Origin: Bog-473 sp963754445 | Lineage (GTDB): Bacteria; Actinomycetota; Acidimicrobiia; Acidimicrobiales; RAAP-2 | Direction: 5' to 3' | Assembly: GCA_963754445.1 (NCBI GenBank) | Contig: CAVWFT010000001.1 | Coordinates: 2,108,001-2,172,000 of the forward strand | Length of the DNA: 64,000 bases | Shown here: one piece after another, positions 10,982 through 22,134 of the stretch | Numbering within the stretch: the stretch's first letter is position 1 | How the letters are laid out: each line of letters begins with the position of its first letter | The notes under the pieces: model-generated | What the model was told of the DNA's origin: nothing | Seen by the model: only the letters and a program-made list of their open reading frames with translations | The model's database searches: none | Program-made: the position numbers and the translations under genes

Positions 10982-11849
10982 CGTTCAGCCATCCGCCTGA
11001 GCGGTACCAGAACGCGCCAAGGGCGCGCCTGGGCCTCGGATCCTCGTCCCCCAAGTAGGCCAAGCGGACGGCGGGATCCCTGCGGATGTCGTCGGGGCAT
11101 GCCGTGGCGAACCGCTCCCCGAAGTCCAGAACGAATATCCAATCCGAGAGGGACAACACTGCGGCCACATCGTGCTCGACCAGAAGGAGCGACACGGTGC
11201 GGTCCGACCGCTCGACCACCCGGCGAAACACCATCTGCAAGTTTTCCGATGCCTTCATGTCGAGTCCGGAAAGGGGCTCGTCGAGCAAGATGAGATCCGG
11301 GTCCGTGGCCGTGCGCACGCCCGACTTCCACGAGTCGGCTGATGCCGAGGGGCAGGGCCGCCACCGGCGCCGCCGCCACCCTGGTGAGATTGAGAAGCTC
11401 GAGAAGAGAGTCGACTCGCTCGTCCTCGGTGGTGGAGGACTGGAGCAACGAGCGAGGATCGAGAACGTCGCGCCACAGTCTCTGAGGTGCGAATCGCATC
11501 CGATGCGCCAAGACCAGGTGATCCCTGACGGTCAGCCCCAGGAAGAGCTCGGGCTGCTGAAATGTCCGGGCCATGCCCTTGCGGGCTCGAACCTGGGGGC
11601 TGGCGTGCGTCACATCTTCGCCTCGAAGCAGGACCGTCCCCTCGTTCGGTCGAAGGAGGCCGGAAAGTACGGCAGCAGCATCTGCTCGACTTGCCGGCGC
11701 CGTTGGGGCCGACCAATCCGACGATGCTGGCGGGTTGGACCTCGAGATCGACCTTCGACAGGGCGCGGTCCACCGCCAAACCTGACTGTCACATCGTGAG
11801 CAGCCAGCACGGCAACGGAAGGGGTGGTCCCCTTGGCGGCAGTGGTCAT
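10978..11849 (-). CDS. livG: LIV-type ABC transporter ATP-binding protein, LivG type, frameshifted
   Basis: It starts MTTAAKGTTPSVAVLAAHDV and continues after a break with VDLEVQPASIVGLVGPNGAG (Walker A GPNGAGKS), GEDVTHASPQVRARKGMART with FQQPELFLGLTVRDHLVLA (a LivG hallmark), LPLGISRLVEVGRA (signature), DPDLILLDEPLSGLDM (Walker B) and LLLVEHDVAAVLSL. About 290 residues. Breaks near 11780, 11680 and 11330. It is transcribed after the fused permease (4-base overlap at 11846-11849) and before LivF. Confidence 0.83.
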
Positions 11850-13886
11850 GAATCCTTTGCCATGACCATGTCCTCATCGTCCGCCCGAACGATGTCCTCC
11901 TCCTCGGATTCGAGCGAGAAGTCATGAAGCCGCGCCGACGTCGCGCCACGGTCGGCCCACCGCAGGAGCCGGCTCCGGAACGTCCGACTCAACTCGGCCA
12001 GCGTCCCCTCGGGGTGCTGCGCTGCCGACACAGCACCGAGGCCGAAGAAGACCGGGAGGAGGTTCCCCGTCCAGCTCGGCAGGTAGGCCTGGGCGAGAGC
12101 CGGCAACATCACGAAAGAGAGGGCCGCAACCAGGGCCGCCGCGGTCGAGCGAATACCGATGGTCACGACGACGGCAAGCCAGATCACGCCGAGGAAGGTC
12201 TGAAATTCGTCCGGGAGCACAGAGGTCTGAGCGACGGCGAGCAATCCGCCTCCCAGTCCCGCAATGAGAGCGCCCAATGCCGCCACGCTCACCTTCATCG
12301 GCACCGTGCTCACACCGATGGTCCTGGCTCCGGCGTCGCTCCACCGCACTGCGTTCATCGCCAAGCCCGCGGTCGAACGGCGGAAGTTCACGATGAACAG
12401 CGCAATGAGCACGAACACGATCAGGCACAGGTAGGCAAACGCCCGATCGGACGAGGCGAAGCTCGGTCGATTGAGCGCAGAGTCCGAGCCCGTCATTCAC
12501 GAAACTGGGCAACGTGAAGACCAGGGTCTCGAAGAGAAGTCCGAAGGTCAGCGTCACGAGGGCAACGTAGAGATCGCCCAGGCGAATACTGAGAAGTCCG
12601 ATGACCAGCCCGACGAGCATGGCGATGACCCCGCCGGCCAGGACTCCCGCCATCACCGGCCAGCCGTGGGTCGACGCCAGCTCCGCCGTCGTGATGGCGC
12701 CGATTCCGGCAAAGGTGATTTGGCACAGCCAGAGCATCCCGCCCTCGCCGGTCACCACCGTCCACGACAGGAAGATGACCGCATAGGCGAAGACCTGGGC
12801 GATCAGGCCAACCCAGTAGCCCTGCAAAATCTCGGGCAATGCGGCTGCGATGACGATCAAGAGGAGTGGTCCTGTGTATCTGCTCACCAGACTGAGAGAG
12901 CCCGTTTCGAGCGCCTTGCTCGCCGAGCCCGGCGAGCTTGCTCTCGCCCTGGGGCGTGATGGCTCGATCGAGTGGGCCACCGACACTGTCGACCTCACCG
13001 ACCCGGCCCCGGCGGGCCAGGCTGTAGATCAAGACCAGCGCGATCACCGCGAAGGGAATGGCGTCGATGATCTCTGCCGTCCACTGGCTGTTCGAGGGCA
13101 GATACCGCTGGGCCAGGGACGTGGCGATGCCCATGAGAAGACCGACGGCCACGGCGATGGGCAAGCTTCGCACTCCTTGGGCGGCGATGACCGCAGCGAA
13201 CGCGGCTGCAACGAGGAGCGTGAGCCCCCTCGTTGAGCCCGATGATCGGGGCGGCCAGGACACCGGTGAGCCCGGCAAAGAAGACGCTGACTGCCCAGAG
13301 ACGGCGGCGGACACGAGACCCGGGTTCGTGCCCGAGAGATCCGTCATGGCGGGTGAGTCCACCATGGCCCTCACCTTGAGCCCGATGTCGGTGAAACGCA
13401 GGACGATGGCTCCCACCGCGACCGTGGCGACGACACAGATGTAGACGATGACCTGGTCCAGCGTCACCGGCACCCCGAGGAACTGGAACACGTGCAACGG
13501 GTTTCGGGCGCCTCAACCCGGGCGCCTGCGTGACGGCCTGGTTGCCGAAGATCGTCGTCGCCAGCGCCGGAATGGCGACCAGGAGGCCGATCGTGGCCAC
13601 GACTTTGATCAGGGGTGCGCTGAACCGCAGGTGCCTGAACAGAACGGCGTAGAGGAAGAGTCCCATGGCCGGTCCTGGGCAATTCCGGATCGAGACCACC
13701 GCTGCGCTGGCGATCGACCAGTTCCTGCTGGGTGTGGAGGAAGTAATAGAAGCGAGCAATGAAAAAGGCCATTGCGCCGAAGGCGAAGTTCAAGATGCCC
13801 GAGGCGGTATAGGTGATGACCAGCCCCGCTGATGCGATGGCGTAGATCCCTCCAAGGACGAGCCCGGCGATCACGTACTCGAGCAT
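11846..13886 (-). CDS. fused LivH-LivM type ABC transporter permease, frameshifted
   Basis: About 680 residues. The LivH half begins MLEYVIAGLVLGGIYAIASA and AGLVITYTASGILNFAFGAM. It continues through LIKVVATIGLLVAIPALA, FTDIGLKVRAMVDSPAMTDL and TLLVAAAFAAVIAAQGVRSL to EIIDAIPFAVIALVLIYSLA. No stop separates it from the LivM half (RYTGPLLLIVIAAALPEILQ, FLSWTVVTGEGGMLWLCQIT, SIRLGDLYVALVTLTFGLLF, TIGVSTVPMKVSVAALGALI, FLGVIWLAVVVTIGIRSTAA). This single-chain arrangement occurs in some actinobacteria. Breaks near 13690, 13550, 13290, 12900 and 12490. It forms the whole membrane channel of a LIV-type importer. Confidence 0.8.
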
Positions 13887-14015
13887 GCGACCCCCAGTCC
13901 CGACGGACGGATCGAACCTGGCGTACCGGCACGGCAGTGTGGCCTGACTATCCTGTGGACGTGTCTGCCGACCACCCGGGGACCTGGAGCGGATACCTCG
14001 ACTCGGCCCGCATTG

Positions 14016-15708
14016 TTAAGGCACCCGCGCTGTGCCCGGCGCAGGACCGCACCGGGGCGCTCTCCGGTGATCCCCTCGGGCCCGACGATCTCCGTACCGT
14101 TCACGACGACGTGCGCAATGCCGGTCGGCTCCTTGTAGATACGTCCCGCTCCTCCCGGAAGGTCGTCGTGCGAGCTGTGTTCGCCCGGGCCCACGGTGTC
14201 GGGATCGAACACTACGAAGTCGGCGAACGCCCCCTCGGCAATGCGTCCCCGATCCGTCAAGCCGTAGAGGCGGGCGGGAACGTCGGTGAGCTTCCGGACG
14301 GCGGTGGCCACATCCATCCCACCGTGCTCACGGACCAGAGCGAGAAACGATGTCGTGTAGTCGAAGGTGGAGAGGACCTGGACGTGTGCGCCGGCATCGG
14401 AAGCCCCGATCAGCACCCGCGGATCGGCCCAGTTCTCCCGGCGTATCTCCCAGCTCACTTCGCTGTTGGCCATGGGCCGGCCGCTGAAACCCGTCTTCAG
14501 CTCGTCCGCCGCCCACAGGGCGAAGAGGGCGTCGAATGCATCCCCGTCGATCCGGTCTGCCACGTCGCTCAGCGACAGGCCGAGGAAAGACTGCGTCTGA
14601 TCTCGTATGGGCACCGGAGACGACGAGACGCGGCAGGACCTTTGGCAGCGGACCGTTGGCCTCCGCCGTTCGGCGAAGCTCTTCGTGTATTCCGGGGTCA
14701 CGGAGGGGCAGCAGCCGCTTCGGGCGGGTCCAAATCGAAGAGCCGGGCCCAGCCCTCGACCGAGCGGAAGAGTCCGCTTTGCGACACGAGATGCGCAGCG
14801 CCGTGGGACCCGGATAGCTCAGGGCGAGGATCCGCGCCCCTTGCTCCGCCGCCTTATCGGACACGCGGCAGCCGCTGTTCGACGACATCACGGTTCTCTG
14901 GGATGAGCACGTTCCAGTTGAGTGGCCTGTTTCCGGCGAGGGCCATGGCGATCATGAGCTCGACGTGTCGTTCCTCGAAGAGGCCGACCGTCGGTATGAA
15001 CTCGATCTGAGAACCGGGGTAGTCGGCCAGGACGCGGAAGAGTTCGAGGAGCTGCGCCGCCGAGGCGAATCGACTGGGCACGGGTTCACCGTCGCCGTCG
15101 AGATGTATCGAATTCCACGACGAGGAGAACCCGAGGGCACCGGCTTGCATGGCCTCCACCAGGTATTCCCGCATCCGGGCCACGTCGGCCGGTCCCGGGT
15201 CCGTCTCGGCGTGCCGCGACCCGAGCACCGCCCGACGCAGGGCGGAGTGACCCGCCATCACGCCGACGTTCACTGCGGGTCGCGCCTCTTGCACCGCCGC
15301 CAGGTAGTCACCGAAGGAGCGCCAACTCCACGGGACGCCAGCGCGGAGCGCCTCGGCCGGAATCGCTTCCACCTCGGCCAAGAGCCGCAGGAGGTAGGAG
15401 TCGTCGTCGGCATCCAGCGGAGCGATGGAGAACCCACAGTTCCCCGTGACCACGGTGGTGACGCCGTACAGAGAGGAGGGGGTGCAGTACGGATCCCAGA
15501 AGACCTGGGCATCGAGATGGGTGTGAATGTCGACGAAGCCCGGGGCGACGACCATCCCCGCGGCATCGATCCGGGCCCGGGACGCGCCCGCGGTCCCCGG
15601 AGGGAGCAGATCGACGACACGATCCTGGCGCACCGCTACATCGAGCTGCGTGCCCGGTGTCCCGCTCCCGTCGACGACGAGACCACCCTCGACTACCAGG
15701 TCCAACAT
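14016..15708 (-). CDS. N-acyl-D-amino-acid deacylase-like amidohydrolase, frameshifted
   Basis: About 564 residues of the D-aminoacylase branch of the amidohydrolase superfamily. The metal-site motif is APGFVDIHTHLDAQVFWDP (HxH near residue 68). It is followed by TVVTGNCGFSIAPL, whose Cys is the bridging-ligand position of D-aminoacylases, GHSALRRAVLG, and, far downstream, LIGASDAGAHVQVLS (metal Asp) and DRGRIAEGAFADFVVFDPDT. Breaks near 14860, 14700 and 14600. A last break near 14050 gives the stop TAA at 14016. It is one of four such deacylases in the window and lies just before the LIV permease gene, suggesting that its product or substrate is imported. The substrate is unknown; the family is often over-annotated. 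Confidence 0.83.
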
Positions 15709-15787
15709 GTGTCGCTCCCCTTGGGCGAGCCTTACAACACCCTCAACACCGTGGACATGTCTCCCGGACGCCGACTCTCGGGTCCGC

Positions 15788-17446
15788 TCACGACCGGGCT
15801 CCGTCGATGACTAGCGCCTCCCACGGCTGGAGCACGTGACGTCGCTCGACGACAAGACCGTCGTGCTCACGCAGGCTCGACAGGGCAACGGTCCCAGTGA
15901 GCCCCGAGAGCACCTGCGACGTGTCGGAAAGATTGAGCGCGACCACCGTTCCCGAGCCCCGGGCAAAGACCCACACGTCCTCGGGTGCGGCGAGCGTCTT
16001 GTACTCACCCCTCTCGTCAGATCCGGCCGCTGGCGTCGTAGCGCGATGAAGTACCGCGGACCAGGTGCAGGGTCGAGCCCGGCGCATGCCGCTGATCCTC
16101 GACGTTGCAGGTCTCGGGACTCGGAACGGGGAGCCAAGGTGTCACGCCGTCACTGCTGAATCCACCTCCGGGATCCGACCGCCACGGCATGGGTGTGCGT
16201 TCCGGATCTCGACCCTTGAACGCCGGCCAGGACTGCAGGCCGATCGGGTCCCGCAGGTCCTCTTGGGTGAGCGCACCGTCCACGAGACCGATCTCGTCGC
16301 CTTGGTACAGCACGGGCGTTCCCCGGAGCGTGAGCAGCAACACCAGCGCCGCCCGCGTGCGTCCCGGATCTCCGTCCCCCCAGCGGGTGGCCAGCCGGGA
16401 GATGTCGTGGTTGGACACCCGGTCCACACCGGCCAGGCGTGGCGCGGGCAGGAGCTTCTCCGTGTCCTCGACCACCGACCGCAGCGCGGCAGCCTCGAAC
16501 GTGCTCGTATGAAGGCGAAGTTGAAAGCCATGTGCAGCTCGTCGGACCCCTCGCCGTAGTAGGCCACGAGCTGCTCGGCCACCGAGTCCACATTCGTCTC
16601 ACCTAGGAGGACCCGGTTCGGTCGGGCCTCGTCCGACAGCGATCGCCAGTGCCGAATGACGTCGTGCACCTCCGGGCGGTTGGCGTTGTAGCGCCACTGT
16701 TGACCGAACGCCTGGTAGATGAACGAGTCCTCGGGTGTGGCCTGGTGGATCGTCGTGTAGCTCGGCATCCTTCACGATCATGTTGCAGACATCGATCCGG
16801 AACCCCGCGACACCTCGAGCGCCACCAGAAGTCGAAGAACCCGCGAAGGGCCGAACGCACGTCGGGGTTCCACCAGTTGAGGTCGGGCTGGGGAGGGCAA
16901 GAAGTTGTGCAGGTAGTACTGGCCGCTGGACTGGTGGAACGTCCACGCCGGGCCGCCGAAGGTGCTGACCCAGTTGTTCGGCGGACTGCCGCCGGGACCC
17001 GGGTCGGCCCACACGTACCAGTCTCGATGGGTCGAGGTGCGCCCCCTGGGGAGCGAGGCATCGACGAACCAGGGGATGCCGACTGCTGGTGTGGTTCGGG
17101 ACAAGATCGAGCAAGACCGCTATGTCACGCCGCCGTGCTTCGGCCAACCAGGGCGATCGAGTTGATCGAGTGTCTCCGTAGCTCGGGATCGACGTCGCAG
17201 TAGTCGGCGACGTCGTACCCCGAAGTCGCTGTTCGGTGAGACGGTGACGGAGAAGAGCCAGATGCCACCGATCCCCCAACCACTCGAAGGTGGTCGAGAT
17301 GATCGAGGATGCCCTGGATGTCTCCGATCCCATCACCGTTCGAGTCGGCGAACGAACGCGGATAGATCTGGTAGATCACTTCCCTCTGCCACCACGGAGC
17401 ACCAGCCCCGGCGGCCTCGAACTCAGCTCCCCGGCCGACCTGTCAT
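15788..17446 (-). CDS. GH13 alpha-amylase family glucosidase, frameshifted
   Basis: About 552 residues. Family motifs in order: VIYQIYPRSFADSNGDGIGD, IAVLLDLVPNHTSSRHP, GVAGFRIDVCNMIV (nucleophile Asp), RVLLGETNVDS (acid/base Glu), VSNHDISRLATRWGDGDPGR (third catalytic Asp), GTPVLYQGDEIGLVDG and RDPIGLQSWPAFKGRDPERT. Together they fit oligo-1,6-glucosidase or alpha-glucosidase types. At least seven frame changes are needed, making this one of the most broken genes here. The ATG at 17446 overlaps the upstream dehydrogenase stop (ATGA). It probably releases glucose from small alpha-glucosides in the cytoplasm. Confidence 0.83.
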
Positions 17447-18329
17447 TCGTATCCGGTCGCCACGGCAACCAGCTCACTCCCCGGGATTGGCCACCACCCA
17501 CCATGGCTTCGAGCAACGTGGCGGCGGCGCCTGTCAGGAGATCCGAATCGACATGCTCCTCCTCGACGAGGCTCTCGAACAGACGCAGATCCTTGGCCAG
17601 GACATCGGCCACTCCGGCCAGGGGGGTCGCCGGATCGTCGAAGCCCGACCTCATGCCGGCGTAGGTGTCGAGGGCGAAGCTCCGGCTGCTGCTGTGCTGC
17701 AGCGTCGAGATCAACGACGCCGGGTCATGACCGAGGCCGACCCCGATCTCGATGATCCGGTGGGCCAGCGACATGTTGCCCATGAAAAGGAGGTTGTTGG
17801 CGAGCTTGGCCGTCTGTCCGCAGCCGAGTGACCCCAGATGCACGATCGGATCACCGAAGGACTCGAGCACCGGCCGCGCCCGTTCGAGGACGGCGGGGTC
17901 ACCCCCCACCATCACCAGGAGCTTGCGGGCGGCAGCGGCACCTCCTCCCCCGCTGACCGGAGCATCGAGCACGTCGGCCCCCGCCTCGGCCAGCGTGCTC
18001 GCCATCTGGATGCAGGTCCGGGGGTGCACCGTGCTGTGGATGGCGACCACGGTGCCCGGTCGCACACCGTCGACGAGTCCGTTCGGCCCGAGGACGACTT
18101 CTTCGACATCTGCGTCACTGAGCACGCAGATGCCGACCATGTCGCTACGGGCCGCGCTACTGCAGTTGGAGTCGGCCAGGTTCGCCTTGGACCTGTACGG
18201 GACGAGGGCCTTCGGTCGCCGGGCCCACAGCGTCGTGGCGAAACCGGCATCGATGATGGCCTGGGCCATCGGTCCGCCCTGACTCCCCAGACCGATGAAC
18301 CCCACCCGGAGGTCATCTCCCTCCATCAC
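17443..18329 (-). CDS. 3-hydroxyisobutyrate dehydrogenase-like NAD(P)-dependent oxidoreductase, frameshift near the C-terminus
   Basis: The N-terminal Rossmann fold has VGFIGLGSQGGPMAQAIIDA, where the family usually reads GLGxMGxxMA. Then come DAPVSGGGGAAAARKLLVMV (the substrate-binding DAPVSGG motif) and GCGQTAKLANNLLFMGNMSL with the catalytic Lys. It is in one frame for about 280 residues. A single missing base near 17468 restores the ending PGSELVAVATGYE and a TGA that overlaps the GH13 start. The start overlaps the SDR stop upstream. The family oxidises beta-hydroxy acids. Whether this enzyme serves valine catabolism or another hydroxy acid is open. Confidence 0.85.
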
Positions 18330-19133
18330 GAGCTCTCACGAGTGCGGATGAGGTCGTCGACGAACGCTTCAGGGTCCCTGGCCCGTTCCCGCAGGATGCC
18401 GTACACCTCGTCATGAGTGGGGAGCAGGAATCGATCCGTCTTCACCGCCTCGACCACCTGTTGCGCCACGACGTCAGCGTCGAGGATCGCCAGGGCCGGC
18501 GAGGAGATGGCGCCCACTTCGCCGTAGGTGGCGATCTGCTCGACGATGTTCGTGCGCACAGGGCCCGGGCACAGACAGGTCACACCCACGCCCTTCGGTC
18601 TGGCATAAACGGCGAGCGCCTCGGACACCGCGACCATCGCCGCTTTGGCGGCGACGTAGGGAAGCCGCTCGCACCCGTATCCCCACAATCCCGCGGTGGA
18701 CGCGGTGTTCACGAAATGTCCGCTCCCACGACCGATCATGGTGGGAAGAAACTCCCGAATCGCTCTCACCACGGAGAGAAGGTTCACGTCGAGCACGGTG
18801 TGCCAGGCCGCCATCGGGATCTCCGGCAGGGTCTCCGAGAACGAGAGGACTCCCACGTTGTTCATGACGAGATCGACAGGCCCGAATTCAGCGACGGCGC
18901 GCTGCTCGGTGCAGGCTGGCCACGTCGTCGTCGCTGGCGACGTCGCAGCGCTGTCCGACCGCTCGGCCTCCTGAGGCCACGATCTCGTCCGTCGCAGCGC
19001 CCAGGCGGTCCTCGTTGACATCAGCGAGGACGACGAGCGCCCCCGCCTCTGCGAAGGCACGGGACGCCGCCCGACCGATGCCGCTGGCCGCCCCCGTCAC
19101 CACGGCGACACGGCCGCCGAAATCGGAGATCAC
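18326..19133 (-). CDS. short-chain dehydrogenase/reductase, frameshifted
   Basis: GTG start at 19133 (VISDFGGRVAVVTGAAS), overlapping the stop of the upstream carboxymuconolactone-like gene. Motifs: TGAASGIGRAASRAF for NAD(P) binding, LVMNNVGVLSF (NNxG), NTASTAGLWGYGCERLPYVA and AAKAAMVAVSEAL (catalytic Ser, Tyr and Lys), and CLCPGPVRTNI. About 268 residues with one frame change near 18900. It sits in a tight minus-strand run of four overlapping genes (CMD, SDR, hydroxyisobutyrate-like dehydrogenase, GH13). The substrate is probably a secondary alcohol or ketone. Confidence 0.83.
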
Positions 19134-19960
19134 TCGTCCCCTTGCGCTTCGTCGGCCTGGATCCTTGCCCACGTCTCAGTGACAACTTGATCAAGCAACG
19201 ACGCCTTCGGCCAGCCGGCATAGGCCGCAAAATGGAGTACGAGCTGACCACCTTCCTCGAGGGAGACATCGCGACTTTTCAGAGCCGAGTAGAAGTGCGA
19301 TTGGATCGGCAAGAGCGCATCGTCCACACCGACGCACGCCAACGTGATGAAGCGCCGGTCTCGAACGGAGAGGCCTGGTCGTTGCCACACTTCACCGAAA
19401 ACGAAGTTCAAGATCCCTGCCGCCGTATACGGGCTCGTGCGGCCTGGGGGTGGCACCAGGTTGATGTCGGCGAAGCACCGCTCTCCCATTGCGCAACCGA
19501 GTCTCGGGATCCTGCCCGGGATTCCAGGGTTCTACGATCCGCATCTCAGGAGCGGGCAGACCTCGCTCCTGGTTGAGGGCGAACTGTTGCTTCCAGATCA
19601 CCTGTTCGACGAAAGAGGCCTTCGGCCATCCGCAATAGACGGCGAAGTGCAAGACAAACTCCTGCAGTTCTTCGAGGGTCATGTCGCCACTGGCCAGTGC
19701 GGCATACACGTTCGCCTCGATGGGGCCGACCGTGTCGGCGGCGCTGGCGCACGTCAGAGCTATCCATCGACGATTGCGTTGGCTGAGACCAGGACGGCTC
19801 CAGACTTCGCCGAAGACGAACTCCAAGAGGGCTGCTTCTGTCGCCGGGGTGTCCGGACCGTCGAAAGGCCGGCACATCACCTGCTCGTAGCGCGACCCGT
19901 GCCTTCACCCCGGCGGAACCGGTCCTCACCGGTCCTGCTGCGATCCGACGTCGTTGTCAT
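19130..19960 (-). CDS. double carboxymuconolactone decarboxylase-like protein, frameshifted
   Basis: Two CMD-like domains in tandem, which I read as one protein of about 275 residues. Domain 1: YEQVMCRPFDGPDTPATEAA, LLEFVFGEVWSRPGLSQRNR and FVLHFAVYCGWPKASF. Domain 2: ERCFADINLVPPPGRTSPYT, NFVFGEVWQRPGLSVRDRRF and LVLHFAAYAGWPKASLLDQV. The linker DPETRLRNGERCFADINL becomes continuous if one base is restored near 19485, and a second restoration near 19885 joins the ATG at 19960 to domain 1. The CxxC thiol pair of AhpD-type members is absent. A decarboxylase or hydratase role in ring-cleavage pathways is possible. Two separate genes remain the alternative. Confidence 0.72.
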
Positions 19961-20106
19961 CAGCGACCCCCCTGCCCTCGCGAACTACCTGCTGCCGGAC
20001 GGTACTTGGACCGCCCGGCTCGTCCGCAGGTCAGTTTCTGCCATCGACTGCAAACTTAAACTTGCCTGTTAAATCTCTAGCACGTGACTCATTTCTCTGC
20101 AATGAT

Positions 20107-20748
20107 GTGGCTGTGTTTCCTCCGACCACGCCGATCGAGACCACCGACACCAGCCCCGTGGGGCGCAGGAGCCGGAAGCGCTCACAGACTCGGGCTGCCC
20201 TGGCGGACGCGGCGCTCCGGCTCTTCGCGGAGAAGGGCTACGAGAACACGACGATCGAGGACATCACCGACGTCGTCGACGTCTCGTCGAGAACCTTCTA
20301 CCAATACTTCGCGTCCAAAGAGGATGTCCTCTTCACCGACATCGATCACGAACCGTTTTTGGCCGAGATACGTGCACAACCGCTCGACTCCAGCGATCTC
20401 GAGGCCATCCGGGACGCCTACATCGTGTGCCTACCCAGCGAGGATCGCTCGGTCAGCGAGCGCACGGTGCTGATGAAGAAGGCGCTGGAGTCCACTCCGA
20501 CCCTGCAAGGCCGTAACTTTCAACTGCAGTCGGAGTTCCGCATTGTCATCGCCGGTGCACTGGCCGCTCGACGCGGTCTGGCCGAACCCGACCTGGCAAT
20601 GACGCTTACCGCCGCCATCGCTCAAGCTGCGATGCATCTCGCGTACGACCGCTGGGCCGAGGCGGACGGACAGAGTGACGTGAGAGACGAGTTGCGATTG
20701 CTCTTTGCGATGGTCGAAACATCGGTCCGGTCCACTCGAACTTCTTGA
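20107..20748 (+). CDS. TetR family transcriptional regulator
   Basis: Intact, about 213 residues. The helix-turn-helix is textbook: SQTRAALADAALRLFAEKGY, TTIEDITDVVDVSSRTFYQY and FASKEDVLF. The ligand-binding C-terminal half is variable (LESTPTLQGRNFQLQSEF). GTG codons at 20107 and 20113 are both possible starts; a longer in-frame extension upstream is not conserved-looking. It is divergent from the carboxymuconolactone/SDR/GH13 operon and just upstream of the ABC binding-protein gene, so it may control either or both. Confidence 0.85.
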   Translation: MAVFPPTTPIETTDTSPVGRRSRKRSQTRAALADAALRLFAEKGYENTTIEDITDVVDVSSRTFYQYFASKEDVLFTDIDHEPFLAEIRAQPLDSSDLEAIRDAYIVCLPSEDRSVSERTVLMKKALESTPTLQGRNFQLQSEFRIVIAGALAARRGLAEPDLAMTLTAAIAQAAMHLAYDRWAEADGQSDVRDELRLLFAMVETSVRSTRTS

Positions 20749-20859
20749 CCACGACGCCCGAACAGCGGCACCGGACGCACCCATAGCCGAGGCGTCAACA
20801 ACTACCAGCCCACGGCCGAACCTGGCCCGGATCACAGCCACATTTGGGGAGGGACACAC

Positions 20860-22134
20860 ATGAGACCACGTATACGGGGGTTGTGCACTGCCGTCGCGAC
20901 GCTGTTGTGCGCGTCGGGGAGTCATGGCCACGATGCCGAGCGAGGCAGCAAATGCCTCCGGCTCGCCCATCACCATCGCCCTCGTCACATCACTGACCGG
21001 ACCCGGAGCCTCGGAGTTCTCGACGGCTCCCGCTGGCTTCATTGCCCGGATCGATGCCCATAAACGCCCAAGGAGGCGTCAACGGCCACAAGCTCGTGCC
21101 CCTGGTGGTCGACGATCAAACCACGGCCGCCATCAGTGCCGTGCAAGATGCAATTTCGAAGGGAGCCTTCGGCATCGTCTGGCACTCTCTTACTTCTACT
21201 CCGTGGCCAAGTATCCCCAGCAGCAGGGCATCCCCGTGACCGGGGGCTACTTCGACGGGCCCGAATGGGGTGAGCAGCCCTACACCAACATGTTCTCGTC
21301 CGACAACGGCAGCGTCGACCCCAAATACCCCGCCAATCTCAATGTGGCTCTCTTCATGGAAGCAGCATGGCGGAACGGTCCTCGGCACGTACGGCTACGG
21401 CATCTCCGCATCGTCGAGTCGGGCCGCCGTCGGGGTCTCCGAAGCCTTTCAGCACTTCGGTGGCAAGGTCGGGGTGCTCAACACCTCCGTGCCCTACGGC
21501 GGCGTCGACTTCACCTCGGACGAAGGCCGGTAGCCAAGCAGAAGAACGTCAACGCCGTCTTCCCCAGCACGGACAACGACTCCAGTCCTCGCCTCGGTCA
21601 CGGCATTCAAGCAGGCGGGGATCTAAGCCGAAGGTCGTCGTCCTGCCGACAGGTTACGACCCGACGGTCATCAAGTCCCCGGCATGGAAGGACCTGCAGG
21701 GGGATTACTTCCTGTCACAGTTCCGGCCGTTCTCCGCCCCCAATGCCGGGACGCAGCAGATGCAACATGCTCTCGAGAAGTACGAGCACTTCTCGGCCAC
21801 CCAGTTCCCGAACTACTCGCAGTACGAAGCATGGGTCGGAGCCGACCTGATGATCAAGGGGCTCGAGCTGTCCGGAAAGTCGCCGACCCGCGCCTCGGTG
21901 ATCAAGGACCTCCGGGGTCTGAAGGCCTACAACGCCAGTGGACTCCTGCCAACCTCGTTCAACTACTCGACGAACTTCGGACACAATCCGCCGGTGAACT
22001 GCTCCTGGTTCCCTGAAGGCGACCCCGACCGGTTTCTCGCTCGCCAGTGCGAAGCCCACGTGCGCTGGATTTCTCCCCGGCTCGGCGACGGCCTCGTCGT
22101 AGGCCGATCGGGCACGCAAGAAAAGGGACAGTAA
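20860..22134 (+). CDS. LIV-type ABC transporter substrate-binding protein, frameshifted
   Basis: The start ATG at 20860 follows GGGGAGGGA. The N-terminus (MRPRIRGLCTAVATLLCASG, then a break into MATMPSEAANA) looks like an export signal. The mature part reads ITIALVTSLTGPGASEF, INAQGGVNGHKLVPLVVDDQ, AISAVQDAISKGAFGIV, QQQGIPVTGGYFDGPEWGEQ, GTYGYGISASSS, VVVLPTGYDPTVIKS, and YSQYEAWVGADLMIKGLELS near the C-terminus. These are type I periplasmic binding-fold features of LivK-like proteins. At least five frame changes are needed. It is the only binding protein in the window and is presumably the partner of the LIV permease and ATPases at 10.2-13.9 kb. Confidence 0.8.
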
